Origin: Platynereis dumerilii
Taxonomy: Eukaryota; Annelida; Polychaeta; Phyllodocida; Nereididae
Assembly (NCBI GenBank): GCA_026936325.1
Contig: JAPTHN010000003.1
Coordinates: 64,492,692-64,556,691 of the forward strand
Reading direction: 5' to 3'
Length of the DNA stretch: 64,000 nucleotides
This document shows positions 1 through 13,000 of the stretch, piece after piece; position 1 is the first letter of the stretch, and every line of letters begins with the position of its first letter. Both the position numbers and the translations under genes were made by a program. The notes under the pieces were generated by a model. That model saw only the letters and a list, made by a program, of their open reading frames with translations, searched no databases and was not told where the DNA came from.

Positions 1-184
1 CTTCATTGCTATACCCTCACGTCAAGAGAATCTAGTTCACGCAGACATCACCCTACTATACCTCAACCTCCAGTTCCACTGTTCCTACACTCATATTTTT
101 TGCCTCAGACGCTCTCGCATGCTGCAAATCACACCTTCTACTTTCCCATAGGATTAACCAGCCATTGTATCCGAGGATGCTTGT
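1..184. repeat. dispersed repeat, copy A
   Basis: Matches 43314-43497 in direct orientation with three differences over 184 bp. The repeat may begin left of the window. Both copies lose similarity at the same point on the right. No protein family is recognised in it. Confidence 0.9.
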
Positions 185-196
185 CTTCTATTTCTG

Positions 197-262
197 CTGT
201 TGTGACGTCACCATTGTTTCAGTGATGTCATAGAGCCTACAATGCTGATGACGTCACAACAG
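197..262. repeat. 14-bp inverted repeat carrying two CRE octamers
   Basis: CTGTTGTGACGTCA at 197-210 is perfectly inverted at 249-262 across a 38-nt loop. Each arm contains the full CRE palindrome TGACGTCA (203-210, 249-256), and a half-like TGATGTCA lies between at 223-230. A regulatory role is inference only. Confidence 0.6.
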
Positions 263-1570
263 AAGGCTAAAAATAGCTCTAAATGTGTAGAAGAGCAGCA
301 GAAATTTAACATTGTAAGTGCCTGTATGACGAAGCGGGAGGATTAGAGGACACATATTTAATCCAAATAATGCTTGGTCATGGTGTACTCAGTCAAATAA
401 ACCTAAAACTAAACATCACACTTAATCATGGATTGTTTCATTGGCTAAAAACTTACTGCCAAAATAAAATGTCTTGACTATACATATGTTCATTATGAGT
501 ACCACATTTAATACTGTGTTTGCATGAAGGTAAACAGTTATACTGATTGCTAGTCTGATGCAAGGATTTTAGTCTTAAGACACTGCCCCTCCGCTCCTCT
601 GTTTTGTACTAACACCTTTTAATTTTGTATTTTTGTTAATTTGTATTATCTATAAGGTATTTAATGTGATATTTATTTAAAGTGATTGATATGTCGGTTT
701 GATGATGAGGATTGTGTCAGTGTGGCCTGGTCACCGAGAGCATAACATGTATCAGTGAACGTGGGTCTGGAAACATTGGTCTCAAAGTGACCTGTTTGTG
801 TGGGAGATCACCCAATAAATACATTTCATAAAATGTAAAAATATTGTGGATTCATGGTTGATATTGAAGTAATTAACTTATTGCTCTGTAATTGTGTTAA
901 TATGATGTTGCAAATTGGTTGGTACTTTCATTTAAGATTTTTGACAGTAACTGTTGACAAGCATCTGATTATAAAGTCTATGATGTGGTTAATGTACATA
1001 TTTTCACAAAATGAACAAAACTTGAAAAATCATTGCGATTTCAGGTCAGTTGTATTTTCCTTTTCAAGTGTACTAATATGTAGTCATACTGGATTAACTT
1101 CAGTATTGTGATTCTGTTGTTAACCCACTCTTTTAGTTCAAAATAAGTGGCAGGTTATAAAACTTCCAATATCATTAAATGTTTGTTGGATATAATACTC
1201 TACCCATCACAGTTTTCGTAAAATATGGAAAGGCCACTTCCGAGTAGACTTAGGTCTTTGGGTAATCAGCAAAGGTAGGAAGGTCAGGCCTGTATAGGAC
1301 TGACCAGTTGCATTCGCTTTGTCTGAAGAGTAAGAGCTCAGGACCTATGCTGAACAGCAGTTTCAATCATCCTTATTTCTGTGTCCTCTTCCTGTCCTAT
1401 TTAAGATAGCCTACCATATGTAGGCCTATATATTTAAAACAATACCGCATGTATAAATACAGGACATAAAGCCACAATCATCCATACATCCATTAAAAAA
1501 ACTTAGTTTATGAGGGAGTACATCGGTCCTAAAAAAAGACCAGCGTTAGATTGTCATATGTTGGAGGTAA
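263..1570. other. no gene seen; possible 3' UTR-like stretch
   Basis: AT-rich sequence with AATAAA hexamers near 395 and 812 on the plus strand, the second followed by an A-rich stretch. It could be the 3' end of a transcript starting left of the window. No convincing coding exon was seen. Confidence 0.3.
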
Positions 1571-1663
1571 TTTTTACCCCGCTGGCTATGTAATAGCCTA
1601 CGGGGTACTGCAGTCCTCAATGCCTCAATGTGCTGGGGATTTCGTCAAGCATAACTCACTTTG

Positions 1664-1972
1664 TGTTGCTCATATTTCATTCAAATTTTGCCTGTTATCT
1701 TATTTTGTCATGCAGATGGGAATGACAAGTCCGTGCGTCCGTACGGACACAGGGACGTACGGACACACGGACGTACGGACACACGGACGGACGCACACAC
1801 GGACAGAAGGGTGGACGGACGCACGGACAGACGCACGGACGTACGGACGGACGTACGGACGGACGTACGGACGGACGTACAGACACACGGACGTTGTGTT
1901 GCTCATATTTCATTCGAATTTTGCCTGTTATCTTATTTTGTCATGCAGATGGGAATGACAAGTCCGTGCGTC
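1664..1972. repeat. higher-order direct repeat (235-bp period) within the minisatellite
   Basis: A stretch of about 75 bp, from GTTGCTCATATTTCATTC to the first ACGGAC units, occurs at about 1664-1738 and again at about 1899-1972. Part of the array therefore duplicated as a 235-bp block with its flank. Confidence 0.8.
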
Positions 1973-2475
1973 GGTACGGACACACGGACGTACGGACACA
2001 CAGACGTACGGACACACGGACGGACGGACACAAAGGACACACGGACAGAAGGATGGACACACGGACAGACGGATGGCCGCACGGACGTACGGACGCACGG
2101 ACGGACGGACGGACACACGGACGTACGGGCACACCGATGTACGGACGTACGCACGGACGTACGGACAGACGTACGGACACACGGACAGAAGGATGGACGC
2201 ACGGACGGACGGATGGACACATGGACGGACGGACACACGGACTGACGGACGGACGGACACACGGACGGACACATGGATGGACGGACACACAGACGGACAC
2301 ACGGACGGGTGGACGGACACACGGACGGACGCACGGACACACGGACGCACGGACACACGGACGGACACATGGACACACGGACGGCCACACAGACGGACAC
2401 ACGGATGGGCGGACGGACACACGGACGGGCGGACGGACACACGGACACACGGACACACGGACGGACACATGGATC
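1736..2475. repeat. GGAC-type minisatellite (ACGGAC/ACACGGACG units)
   Basis: About 740 bp of 4/8/12-base variants of ACGGACGT and ACGGACACACGG, interrupted once by the 75-bp flank copy. It is open in several frames on both strands (TDTRTDG- and SVRPSV-like products), which reflects the repeat and not coding. Confidence 0.95.
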
Positions 2476-2782
2476 CGAATGGTCTCAATGGCTTCACATA
2501 GAGCCAGCGGGGTTTACGTGCTTGCACGGTATTTTTTACATGGCTTTATGAATAGTTTCGAACATCTAATATCGCTGCGTCTGATAAATTGACAAAAAAA
2601 GAACAAAAAAGTATTTGGATGATAGGCAAATTTTAATAACCTTGATTTAATATTGGATGAACATTTTAAAATTCACATTACAACTTTATGCATGATTGCT
2701 ATTCTTTAAGTGGTTTGATACAGCAATACGACATCTTCTGTACACAAGACATGTTAAATTTGAATGCAAAATTTAAAAATAT

Positions 2783-5700
2783 AGTTGGGTCATATGTCAC
2801 AATTCCGTGACCGTTGAGAGCGAAGTAAGGTTTTATGATGGATTTGTCATCTATAAAGGTTTATCTAAAAATTTAGCGGGGGTGACCCTCCCAAAAGTGC
2901 GGGCTAACTCCGTGAGAGGCCTAAATCCAAAATGGCCGCCACCGACACCTTCGGAAATTAAATTTTCAATGGTTTGAGCTACAGTGATGTGCAATACATC
3001 AATTTTGGGGTTTGTTTGGTCAAGGAATTCATATCTGGGGGTATTTTGGTGATTTGACCTATATTTGACCTAAAAATCCAAGATGGCGGCCAGTTTTCGC
3101 TAAAAATAATATTTTTTCAATGTTTCTCATATTCCTTCAATGTGAGCACTTCTGGATAGGTTGAACAATGCAGTTATTTGGTGCTTGACTGTGTTTATGA
3201 ACTTTTGAGTCATTTAGAAGGACAGGAGGTTAATAATGACAGGTTAATGAGGGCATGGTTTCGGACAAATTTCGTAAAATATGTGATTTTCAATGGTTTG
3301 GGCTACAATGATGTTCAATACATGAATTTTGGGGTTTTATGGGCCAAGGAATTCATATCTGGGGTTAGTTTGATGATTAGATTGTTTGTGACTGAATAAA
3401 TCACAATGTGTTTCCTAATATTGCATAGAAGAGTGTTTTTCTTCAACTTAACGGTGCCCTGCCTGAAATTGTATCCTTCAACAAACTGATGATTGTCAGG
3501 GCCAGATTATAGAATCTAACAAATTCAGATGTCATTTCAAATGCTATCTGAGAGACCAACTCAAAGGCATGAGTCAATAAATGTTGTTATGTAGAGATAC
3601 CTAATGTCATACTTCGAAAATGTTTTCATATAGTTCTTCACTTCTCAGTTTGGTTGTCATGCTCTGTTGACTAAATTATGTGGTTATATGTCGAATTAAC
3701 AATTAAACAAGCCTCTTTTTGAGCTACTAAGCTACTTATAGTTCATCAGGATTACAGTAAACTACAGCATAACTTATAAATTCTTCTTGCCCATTGCAAT
3801 TGCTCAGTTCAGCGGCTTTTCTTGAACAAAATCAATGCTAGCCATTCAGAAATTCTTTTTATTTCATAATCTGTATTTCAAAACCTTTAAGATAATACTT
3901 AACTAGGTTTCCTGCTGATCAGAGTCAGAGACCATTAATGCTAAAAAAAAAAGCTGGGTGCAGGCTTGCCAATTGATAGCCACCAAAGGTTTCTCACATT
4001 TGTGACTAGTCATGAACCTTTGTGGTCACCCATTGACAGGCAGATGTCTCACCATTTTCATGACAACAATATCAAATCTACCATTTAATCTATCTCATCT
4101 CAATTTTGTTTGACTGTGATGATGCTCCTGCAGGTCTCTGAGAACTTGATCCCCAACAGCAAGTTTAAAGCTGATGACTTCCAGAGCAATTTTGACATTT
4201 TTGACCAGTATCTTTACCGAGAGGCTAAAGATTTCTGGCTCTAGTCTGCATTTAATAGTAAAGCATTGGAGGTGAACGTGGTAGGTGAATATGAAAATTT
4301 TAATGCACTGGTCCATCTGTAATGAATGTACTGATGAACATCTGAGATCCCTGCTATAAACGTTTCTGGTTCAAATTCCAATTTCCACCAGTCAGTAAAA
4401 TACATGTATTTCAGTTTTGGAAAATCTTGGAAAGACATAAAATGTCCACCCTTCTAACTGCCCCTTGTCTTCTTGGCCACTGCATGGGTGACAGCAGCTA
4501 CAATATTCTTCTGTTTAAGGAATTTTTAACTTTGCCTCCTACAACCATACTTTAACCTGTGTATATATACACTGTCACACTGTCAATTTTCCTGTTACTC
4601 CTTGGTTAGTTCACTACTTCCACTGTTATTTTTCGAACTTTCAAAGGCTGTAAATCTCATTCTGGTGATATTACTCATTTATTGCTATCAACGTCTGTGA
4701 AAATTGAAAAATCATTTATTTTATATAGCACTATCCACCATCATTGAATATCATTTTCAGAAGCGCTGAACATAAAAGAAATAAGATTGATAAATCATGT
4801 AAATAGTTAAAATCAGGGAGAAATGTATGACATTAAAAATTTAATAAATAAGAATTTCTTTTATTATCTTTTTTAAAGAGTTCAGTCGTTTCTGCTGCTT
4901 TGATATCATTTGGCATGGTGTTAATTATAGTTTACATTAAATGAACCTAAACTTGTGTGAAATTGGTAGCATTTGGCCAACTTTTTTTTTACTTTTGTGT
5001 GTCTTCTAAGAACACAAATAATTCTTCCATATTTACCATGAATAAGTAGCCCATCCACAAACTCCAGCAACCCAGTTCAGTATAATTTAGATGTCACCAT
5101 GTCTTTAAAAGTCTCATTGCACCATTAGAGGAAGAGAACATAGTTGACCAGCGATTGTTTCAGATGCAGAATAGGATCTAAAACAATCTCTCGTCAATAT
5201 AATGTAAATTTGAGAAAAAAACTACTTCATGAACTTTGAGGTTATAACCATGATATAGATGATGTCCATAGTTATGTGCTACACAACATAATATTTAGGA
5301 AAATCTTTACTCAATATTTATGGAGTCGTTCGTTACAAATACTTTTCCTGCAACCATATTTTTTAAATGACATCCAACAAGAGGACTTCTTTTATTTTTC
5401 AGAATTTATCCCTTGTGTTGAAGAAATATCAATAGCACAGTAACTCAAACTGAAGCTTGTTTAATAAATGGTCTAAGGGCATTGTGACCATGTCATTTGG
5501 TCAACAGGGCATAACAATCCAACCGAGAAGTGAGGAACTGCATAATTATGAAAACTTCTTTAAAGTATTTCTTAAAGCCATTTCTACTGCACAACTACAC
5601 TAATGACTCATGCCATTTAGTTGGTCTCTCAGAGGAGTTTTAAACTAATATCTGAATTCATTAGATTATAATCTGTCCCTCATCAGTTCGTTGAGAGACA

Positions 5701-6389
5701 CAATTTAAGGTAACACACCATTAAGTTTAAAACAAACACTCTTCCATGCAATATTAGGAAACACTTTGGGATTTATTCAGTTACTAACGTTCTAATCATC
5801 AAACTAACCCCAGATATGAATTCCTTGGCCCATAAAACCCAAAAATCCATGCACTGAACATCATTGTAGCCCAAACCATTGAAAATCACATATTTTACGA
5901 AATTTGTCTGAAAACATGCCCCCGTTAACTTGTCATTATTAACCTCCTGTCCTTCTAAATGACTCAAAAGTTCATAAACATAGTCAAGCACCAAATAACT
6001 GCATAGTTCAACCTATCCAATAGTGCTCACATTGAAATAATATGAGAAACATTGAAAAAATATTATTTTTAGCGAAAACTGGCCGCCATCTTGGATTTTT
6101 AGGTCAAATATAGGTCAAATCACCAAAATACCCCCAGATATGAATTCCTTGACCAAACAAACCCAAAAATTGATGTATTGCACATCACTGTAGCTCAAAC
6201 CATTGAAAATTTAATTTCCGAAGGTGTCGGTGGCGGCCATTTTGGATTTAGGCCTCTCACGGAGTTAGCCCGCACTTTTGGGAGGGTCACCCCCGCTCAA
6301 TTTTTAGATAAACCTTTATAGATGCCAAATCCATCATAAAACCTTACTTCGCTCTCAACGGTCACGGAAATGTGATATATGACCCAACT
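2783..6389. mobile_element. 3.6 kb palindromic (foldback-like) element
   Basis: The sequence from 2783 inward is the reverse complement of that from 6389 inward. The outer 620-650 bp of the arms (about 2783-3420 and 5745-6389) are closely similar, and similarity fades inward to about 3745 and 5420. Both ends are AGTTGGGTCATAT. The arms are flanked by AATAT on each side (2778-2782, 6390-6394), a possible but AT-rich 5-bp target duplication. The 1.7 kb loop holds an isolated exon-like segment at 4134-4244 and no transposase frame. Arm divergence suggests moderate age. Confidence 0.8.
4134..4244 (+). CDS. isolated candidate terminal exon (36 codons plus stop), unrecognised
   Basis: A polypyrimidine-rich tract and CTCCTGCAG acceptor are followed by 36 open codons and TAG. 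The peptide begins VSENLIPNSKFKADDF and ends YLYREAKDFWL, with ordinary protein-like composition unlike the AT-rich surroundings. A canonical AATAAA lies about 600 bp further on. No partner exon was found, so this may be the last exon of a gene beginning left of the window (convergent with the CNBD1-like gene), or a captured or dead exon, because it sits in the loop of the 3.6 kb palindromic element. I do not recognise the family. Confidence 0.35.
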   Translation, partial: VSENLIPNSKFKADDFQSNFDIFDQYLYREAKDFWL

Positions 6390-6394
6390 AATAT

Positions 6395-7045
6395 TTATTG
6401 ATGTGATGTGTTTTATTAAAAAGATAATTGCACCCTTATTATCATGATGTGAAGATTCCCTGTCAAAAGTTGATTTTAAATGTTGAAGGTACAATAAAAT
6501 TTTATCTTTTCAATAAAATTCTGACTTTTTTTTCCTTACAACAACAAATTTCTGCATACCCTCTCCCATGTTAGTCACTGCCCCTGAAATATAATACCAA
6601 AACAGCAAGCTTGGAATCCCCGGATTCTTGTTCAAGTCATGTTTTGGCAAACGTAACAATACAGATCATTGTACACAATATTTCACAAGACACAAGCACA
6701 TGCAGATGCAATATTGTGCTATGAATGAGTTGGTTACAAATTTTCTCTTTCTTTCGTCCTGTGAAGTCCAAATGTTTGTGATAAGGTTTGTGAATTGGCA
6801 TGGAGCAGACAAAGGTAAACTGTTGTGCCTTTGAGTGGCTGGGTCTGAGAGTTACATTGTATTCTTCATGCAGAATACACTCACCTGTCCCATGGTTTGA
6901 GTTTTCCCCGCATCACCTTCAAATTAAAGCTCTCAAGTTCTCAACTCATCAAACTGTCCAAGCAGACGTCATATCAACATTGGCAATGAGGAGGGGACCC
7001 TCTCGTACATCAAAGTCTCCTTCAATTAATCAAAATGTTGATCTA
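6395..7045. other. intergenic, nothing recognised
   Basis: An AT-rich spacer between the palindromic element and the 3' end of the CNBD1-like gene. No splice-bounded open stretch or repeat was recognised. Confidence 0.4.
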
Positions 7046-7051
7046 TTTATT
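7046..7051 (-). promoter_or_regulatory. poly(A) signal of the CNBD1-like gene
   Basis: AATAAA on the minus strand, one base after the TAG stop codon at 7055-7053. If used, it gives a 3' UTR of only some 20-30 nt. No other AATAAA was sought far downstream, so its use is inferred from position. Confidence 0.5.
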
Positions 7052-7052
7052 G

Positions 7053-10022
7053 CTATTTTGCCCATTTTCCATGCCCTGGCCGCACTCCCCTTGCATTGAT
7101 GACGTCAAGAACTACTTTGTGTTTGAATTGGTTCCACTCCCTCTTCTTCTCCTGCCCTACGTATTCCCTGTGGATGTCGTCCTTTGAGACGTTGCCAAAT
7201 GTAGGTTCGCTCGACTGGTGGAGAAGGCGTTTCGTTGTTTCGTCCAGTTCTGGAATTGGATCATAGAAAGGATAAGGTGCAATATGCCAAACAAGAACTC
7301 GCGGGTTATAAGATTGGTCAGTTTTGAGTGAAATGGTGGAATTAATGCATGAGCAGTTTCTGCATGTGTAAATCCGGACTGACTAAGATCTTGACTGAGC
7401 TACAAAGATACAGAAGATAAATATGCGCAGTGAGTATAGAGAAATGGTTTTCATGGCAAGGCAAACTACCAGGCCCTGAGGTTGCACCCTTGTTTCAGGT
7501 TGGTTGCCATGGCATCAGAAAAAAAAAATCATTCCAAATTTTCTTTAGGGTCATCGGTATGGCCAATTGTTCTTTTATGGCCTAGTTTACCCTTGTTCAA
7601 CATATCCAGAAGACTTTTAAAATGCTTACCACTGAGTTTGTCTTGTCCGATACAACCGAGCTCCACTTCTGATGCAGATATGATAGAACACGTCATGGGC
7701 TTCTGATCCATGAGGCTCACTTCTCCAAATGACTCGTTTGCCCCCAGTTTTCCCATTACTACTTGTTTCAGTGCTTTATCCTGCTTTTGGAGGTGAAAAT
7801 GAGAGACTTATGATTGCAAACCCTCTCTTATTCTGCATCTTTTTGACATATATACGGTTGTTTTTGTCAGGTTATTCTCTCACTTATTACTTCTTAAGAA
7901 ATTTTCTGTATTGTCAAGGTGTATTTGTGGTCTCTTTCCTGGTGGATGATGCTACTTGTCAAGTGCATGAATTTTGTTTCAGAAACGTTATGTCATCTTA
8001 GTGTTTAATAACTCTTACTGCTAGTCGATATATATGTGTAATGTTTTCCTACTTGTGTGATATATAGGCTCTTATGTTGAGTACATAACAAATGTATTGC
8101 ACTTACGCCTTTTCCCTTTGCTTTGTCATTGATGACCTCCACCTGGCGCAGAACATGGCATGTCCCTTTCTTGATGATTCCGATGAATGGAGCCTTGTAT
8201 CCCTCGCTCACCAAAACTGAAATAAGGACATTAAAGTTTATGACATGTTCAAAATTCTCTTTCTACTCAATCACTTGACAAACAAAAATGAAGACTTAAT
8301 GTTATGAATTTCAAATGACCTTGCAATGAACTATAATAAATCAGTATATTATCTTGACCTAATTCATGAACCAATATGTCATTGTATACATGGCTAATTA
8401 GACCTCAAATGACCTACTTGTATTTGCTGGGAAGGTAACCCACTCCAAGACACTGGCAACCTTGACTAACGGATGACCTTTGTTGACGGAGTCGCTTCTG
8501 GCAATAGGTTGTTGCGCCCACATGGAAAATGTCGCACATGATTGCAGGAGGTTGATTTTCAATGTCTCATCTCTTTTGCTGAGTTGCTGGATTCAGAAGT
8601 ACAAAAAATTCTTTATTGCTGTTAAAATGTTTGATTGATTGAATAGGCTTAGTTTTGTTGCTCATGCTGGAGTCGTATTAGCTCCATACTAGTTCGTCAC
8701 AGTTTTGATAAAGAATACAGACAACGTCACTGTAGCTTACACTTCGAAAGGAAAGGAATATTTTTTGTGATAATTAAGCTCACCTTACTGACACGTTCAT
8801 AATCTGCGGTTGATATTTTCAAGAACTCACAGTTGGGTTCCAATGTTGTTACTGTGAGAATTCTGAAAATAGAATTATGATCAAACTGGTCAAAGTCAAA
8901 CATGTGACAATAAAGCTTATAAATAGCCAGGTTCTTCAAATACAGTACTAGTAAAAGGGCAGAATATGCCTAGGAACTAGTAGGGAGTCATGTAAAGGGG
9001 ACCCGTCATACCTTGAGTATCCTTCTTTGTCTGCTACTTTCTCCAAAGTTCCAAAAGATTCTCCGACTCCTAACTGAAAACAGTCAACACAAAATTAGAA
9101 GGCAGTACAGAGATCATGACCAGAGTGTCAATTGGTTGAATTTACAAGTTTAGTCTTTTTGCACAAATGGAGTCTTGGTAAATCTGCAATACTCCTAACA
9201 GTACACTGTGTGCAAACCAAGGTCCTAGATGTCGATGAACAGTGTGCATGTGGTCGATGAACAGTGTGCATGTGCTGTGATCGATTAAACACTGATCATC
9301 AGTGACTGATGCCAAATACAGACATACGTCCCCAATAATCCATCCATTCATCCCTGTCCATCTATCCATCCATCCGTCACTAAACCCTTATCAGGGATAG
9401 CACAGGCGGTTCCGGATGCCATATTTTCTGGTAAGTGTGGAGTACCAATGACATTTGGCAAACTCACCACATCTAGGTCTGTGAATGGCTCTGGAGTGGG
9501 GCTGGGGAAGTACATGTCCTGCTTGAGGTATTTCTTCCATGGGATTTGCTGGGGTCGCATGGTCCCCTTGAGTAAGATGTGCCAGCCAGTGTTGCCGAAG
9601 ACTGAAAATAGAATGTCATTCCAAAATAATGTCTTCTAAAATGTTTGTTCCGATTAGTGAGATATTGCTGCAAGAGCCTGAGATAGAGCCTTCGGGTCTA
9701 CTTGTAACAATTGAATAGCGTTAACTTTTTGAAATGTGAATTCTATTTACAAATAAAATAGATAGTGAGCTTTACGCCCAGACATAATTGATCGCCTTTA
9801 GGCTGATCTCTGTAATTACGCGGTCACATGGCGGGTGTCGGAGTTTCATGTGTCGGAGGATTTATGTGTCGGAGATTCATGTGGCGTAGTCGTAGACAAA
9901 GGCAATCAATCTCCTAAGAATAAGGGGGCAACCATTTAATATCTACTAAGGTGCTAAGATAACAAAAGTACATGCATGAATGAACCAAGGGGGCAACCAT
10001 TTAATATCTACTAAGCAATGAT

Positions 10023-10074
<52 letters not shown>

Positions 10075-13000
10075 CCTAGATAAATAGATACATACATGGC
10101 GAAGAGAGTTACAGATAGATAGATAGAAAGATAGATAGATAGATAAGGGGGGTAACCCTAGGGGGTATCCCTTAAGGGTATCCCTTAAGAGTGGGATACC
10201 CCTGAGGGTGGTGTAATGTTGCCATTGGGTGTAATGTTGCCATTGGGTGTAATGTTGCCATTGGGTGTAATGTTGCCATTGGGTGTAATGTTGCCAATGG
10301 TGCAAGTGTTGCCAACGGGTGCAAGTGTTGGCAACGGGTGCAAGTGTTGGCACGGGGTGCAAGTGTTGGCACGGGGTGCAAGTGTTGGCACCGGGTGCAA
10401 GTGTTGGCACTGGGTGCAAGTGTTGGCACCGGGTGCAAGTGTTGGCACGGGGTCCAAGTGTTGGCACCGGGTGCAAGTGTTGGCACGGGGTGCAAGTGTT
10501 GGCAATGGGTGCAAGTGTTGGCAATGGGCGCAAGTGTTGGCACGGGGTGCAAGTGTTGGCATGGGGTGCAAGTGTTGGCATGGGGTGCAAGTGTTGGTAC
10601 GGGGTGCAAGTGTTGGCACTGGGTGCAAGTGTTGGCACAGGGTGCAAGTGTTGGCACCGGGTGCAAGTGTTGGCACTGGGTGCAAGTGTTGGCACCGGGC
10701 GCAAGTGTTGGCACCGGGCGCAAGTGTTGGCACGGGATGCAAGTGTTGGCAATGGGTGCAAGTGTTGGCACCGGGTGCAAGTGTTGGCACCGGGTGCAAG
10801 TGTTGGCACCGGGTGCAAGTGTTGGCACCGGGTGCAAGTGTTGGCACCGGGTGCAAGTGTTGGCACGGGGTGCAAGTGTTGGCACTGGGTGCAAGTGTTG
10901 GCACGGGGTGCAAGTGTTGGCAACGGGTGCAAGTGTTGGCAACGGGTGCAAGTGTTGGCACGGGGTGCAAGTGTTGGCACCGGGTGCAAGTGTTGGCACG
11001 GGGTGCAAGTGTTGGCACCGGGTGCAAGTGTTGGCACCGGGTGCAAGTGTTGGCACCGGGCGCAAGTGTTGGCAATGGGCGCAAGTGTTGGCACAGGATG
11101 CAAGTGTTGGCAATGGGTGCAAGTGTTGGCACGGGGTGCAAGTGTTGGCACCGGGTGCAAGTGTTGGAACCGGGTGCAAGTGTTGGCACCGGGTGCAAGT
11201 GTTGGCACCGGGTGCAAGTGTTGGCACCGGGTGCAAGTGTTGGCACCGGGTGCAAGTGTTGGCAACTGGCGCAAGTGTTGGCACGAGGCGCAAGTGTTGG
11301 CACAGGGCGCAAATGTTGGCACAGGGCGCGAATGTTGGCACCGGGTGCAAGTGTTGGCACCGGGTGCAAGTGTTGGCAACGGGTGCAAGTGTTGGCACCG
11401 GGTGCAAGTGTTGGCACCGGGTGCAAGTGTTTGCAGGGGGTGCAAGTGTTTGCAGGGGGTGCAAGTGTTGGCACGGGATGCAATTGTTGGCAACGGGTGC
11501 AAGTGTTGGCAACGGGTGCAAGTGTTGTCACGGGGTGCAAGTGTTGTCAAGGGGTGCAAGTGTTGGCACCGGGTGCAAGTGTTGGCACCGGGTGCAAGTG
11601 TTGGCACCGGGTGCAAGTGTTGGCACCGGGTGCAAGTGTTGGCAACGGGTTCAAGTGTTGGCACCGGGTGCAAGTGTTGGCACCGGGTGCAAGTGTTGGC
11701 AACGGGTGCAAGTGTTGGCACCGGGTGCAAGTGTTGGCAACGGGTGCAAGTGTTGGCAACGGGCGCAAGTGTTGGCAACGGGCGCAAGTGTTGGCACGGG
11801 GTGCAAGTGTTGGCACGGGGTGCAAGTGTTGGCAACGGGTGCAAGTGTTGGCATCGGGTGCAAGTTTTGGCACGGGGTGCAAGTGTTGGCACGGGGTGCA
11901 AGTGTTGGCATCGGGTGCAAGTGTTGGCAACGGTTGCAAGTGTTGGCACGGGGTGCAAGTGTTGGCAACAGTTGCAAGTGTTGGCACGGGGTGCAAGTGT
12001 TGGCACGGGGTGCAAGTGTTTGCACCGGGTGCAAGTGTTTGCACTGGGTGCAAGTGTTGGCAATGGGTGCAAGTGTTGGCAATGGGTGCAAGTGTTGGCA
12101 ATGGGTGCAAGTGTTGGCACCGGGTGCAAGTGTTGGCACCGGGTGCAAGTGTTGGCAACAGCAAGTGTTGGCAACAGCAAGTGTTGGCACGGGGTGCAAG
12201 TGTTGGCAACGGGTGCAAGTGTTGGCACAGGGTGCAAGTGTTGGCACAGGGTGCAAGTGTTGGCACAGGGTGCAAGTGTTGGCACCGGGTGCAAGTGTTG
12301 GCACCGGGTGCAAGTGTTGGCACCGGGTGCAAGTGTTGGCACCGGGTGCAAGTGTTGGCAACGGGTGCAAGTGTTGATGTGTCGGAGGATTTATGTGTCG
12401 GAGATTCATGTGGCGTAGTCGTAGACAAAGGCAATCAATCTCCTAAGAATAAGGGGGCAACCATTTAATATCTACTAAGGTGCTAAGATAACAAAAGTAC
12501 ATGCATGAATGAACCAAGTGGGCAACCATTTAATATCTACTAAGCAATGATGATAGATAAAGAACTATAGATGAACTTGGTGTGAAGTATTGCCCAATCA
12601 AATTCGCAAAACAAGGTTTTGGCTTGCGTATTATGTAACACAGGCGATCATTTAGTCCCTGTGGGACAGCATAGGCGATCCATTCAATCTCCACACTACC
12701 TCTAGTTGATCTTTAGCTTTTTGGATCTTCTATGGCATTTTTCTACTCATTTCTAAGGTCGGTCTGAAGGGCAATAAATAATAGCTGTATTAGATTCTCT
12801 ATTTTATATAATGTCAATTGCATAAAAATCATCAGTTAAGCTCAATTTTTATTTTGGTAGGCAGAAAATCTGTTGGGACGGTTGATCTGAGAAGCTAAAC
12901 TTTAAATCTGTCTGGCCTGAAGTGTATGATTGTGATACCTGGTATATTAGGGTCCTTCCATGACTCCAGGTAAGCCATTACGCAGAGTTCTCTGAGCATT

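Larger units (their letters stand above)
1576..2513. mobile_element. candidate short element bounded by inverted ACCCCGCTGGCT ends
   Basis: ACCCCGCTGGCTATGT at 1576-1591 and its near-complement ACATAGAGCCAGCGGGGT at 2496-2513 enclose the GGAC minisatellite. The arms differ by a 2-base indel. No clear target duplication was seen. It could be a small inverted-repeat transposon expanded by an internal minisatellite. Confidence 0.45.

Noticed and set aside
1551-2592. Overlapping frames rich in TDTRTDG and SVRPSV
   Set aside because: Products of the ACGGAC minisatellite, open on both strands at once.
3178-5994. Two similar 73-codon frames in opposite orientation
   Set aside because: They are the same sequence in the two arms of the palindromic element. 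They have no recognised domain, and conservation is explained by arm similarity.
10213-12376. Regular short repeats considered as a CRISPR array
   Set aside because: Contiguous 19-bp units without unique spacers, in an animal intron.
9946-12468. Several open frames of 400-800 codons on both strands (Cys/His-rich or Trp/Cys/Lys-rich repeats)
   Set aside because: They lie exactly over the 19-bp minisatellite, whose unit has no stop in any frame. Length follows from the repeat, and the region is an intron of the CNBD1-like gene.
9848-12559. 183-bp direct repeats considered as the LTRs of a retroelement
   Set aside because: Nothing between them but a microsatellite and a minisatellite; no TG...CA ends, primer site or retroelement domain.
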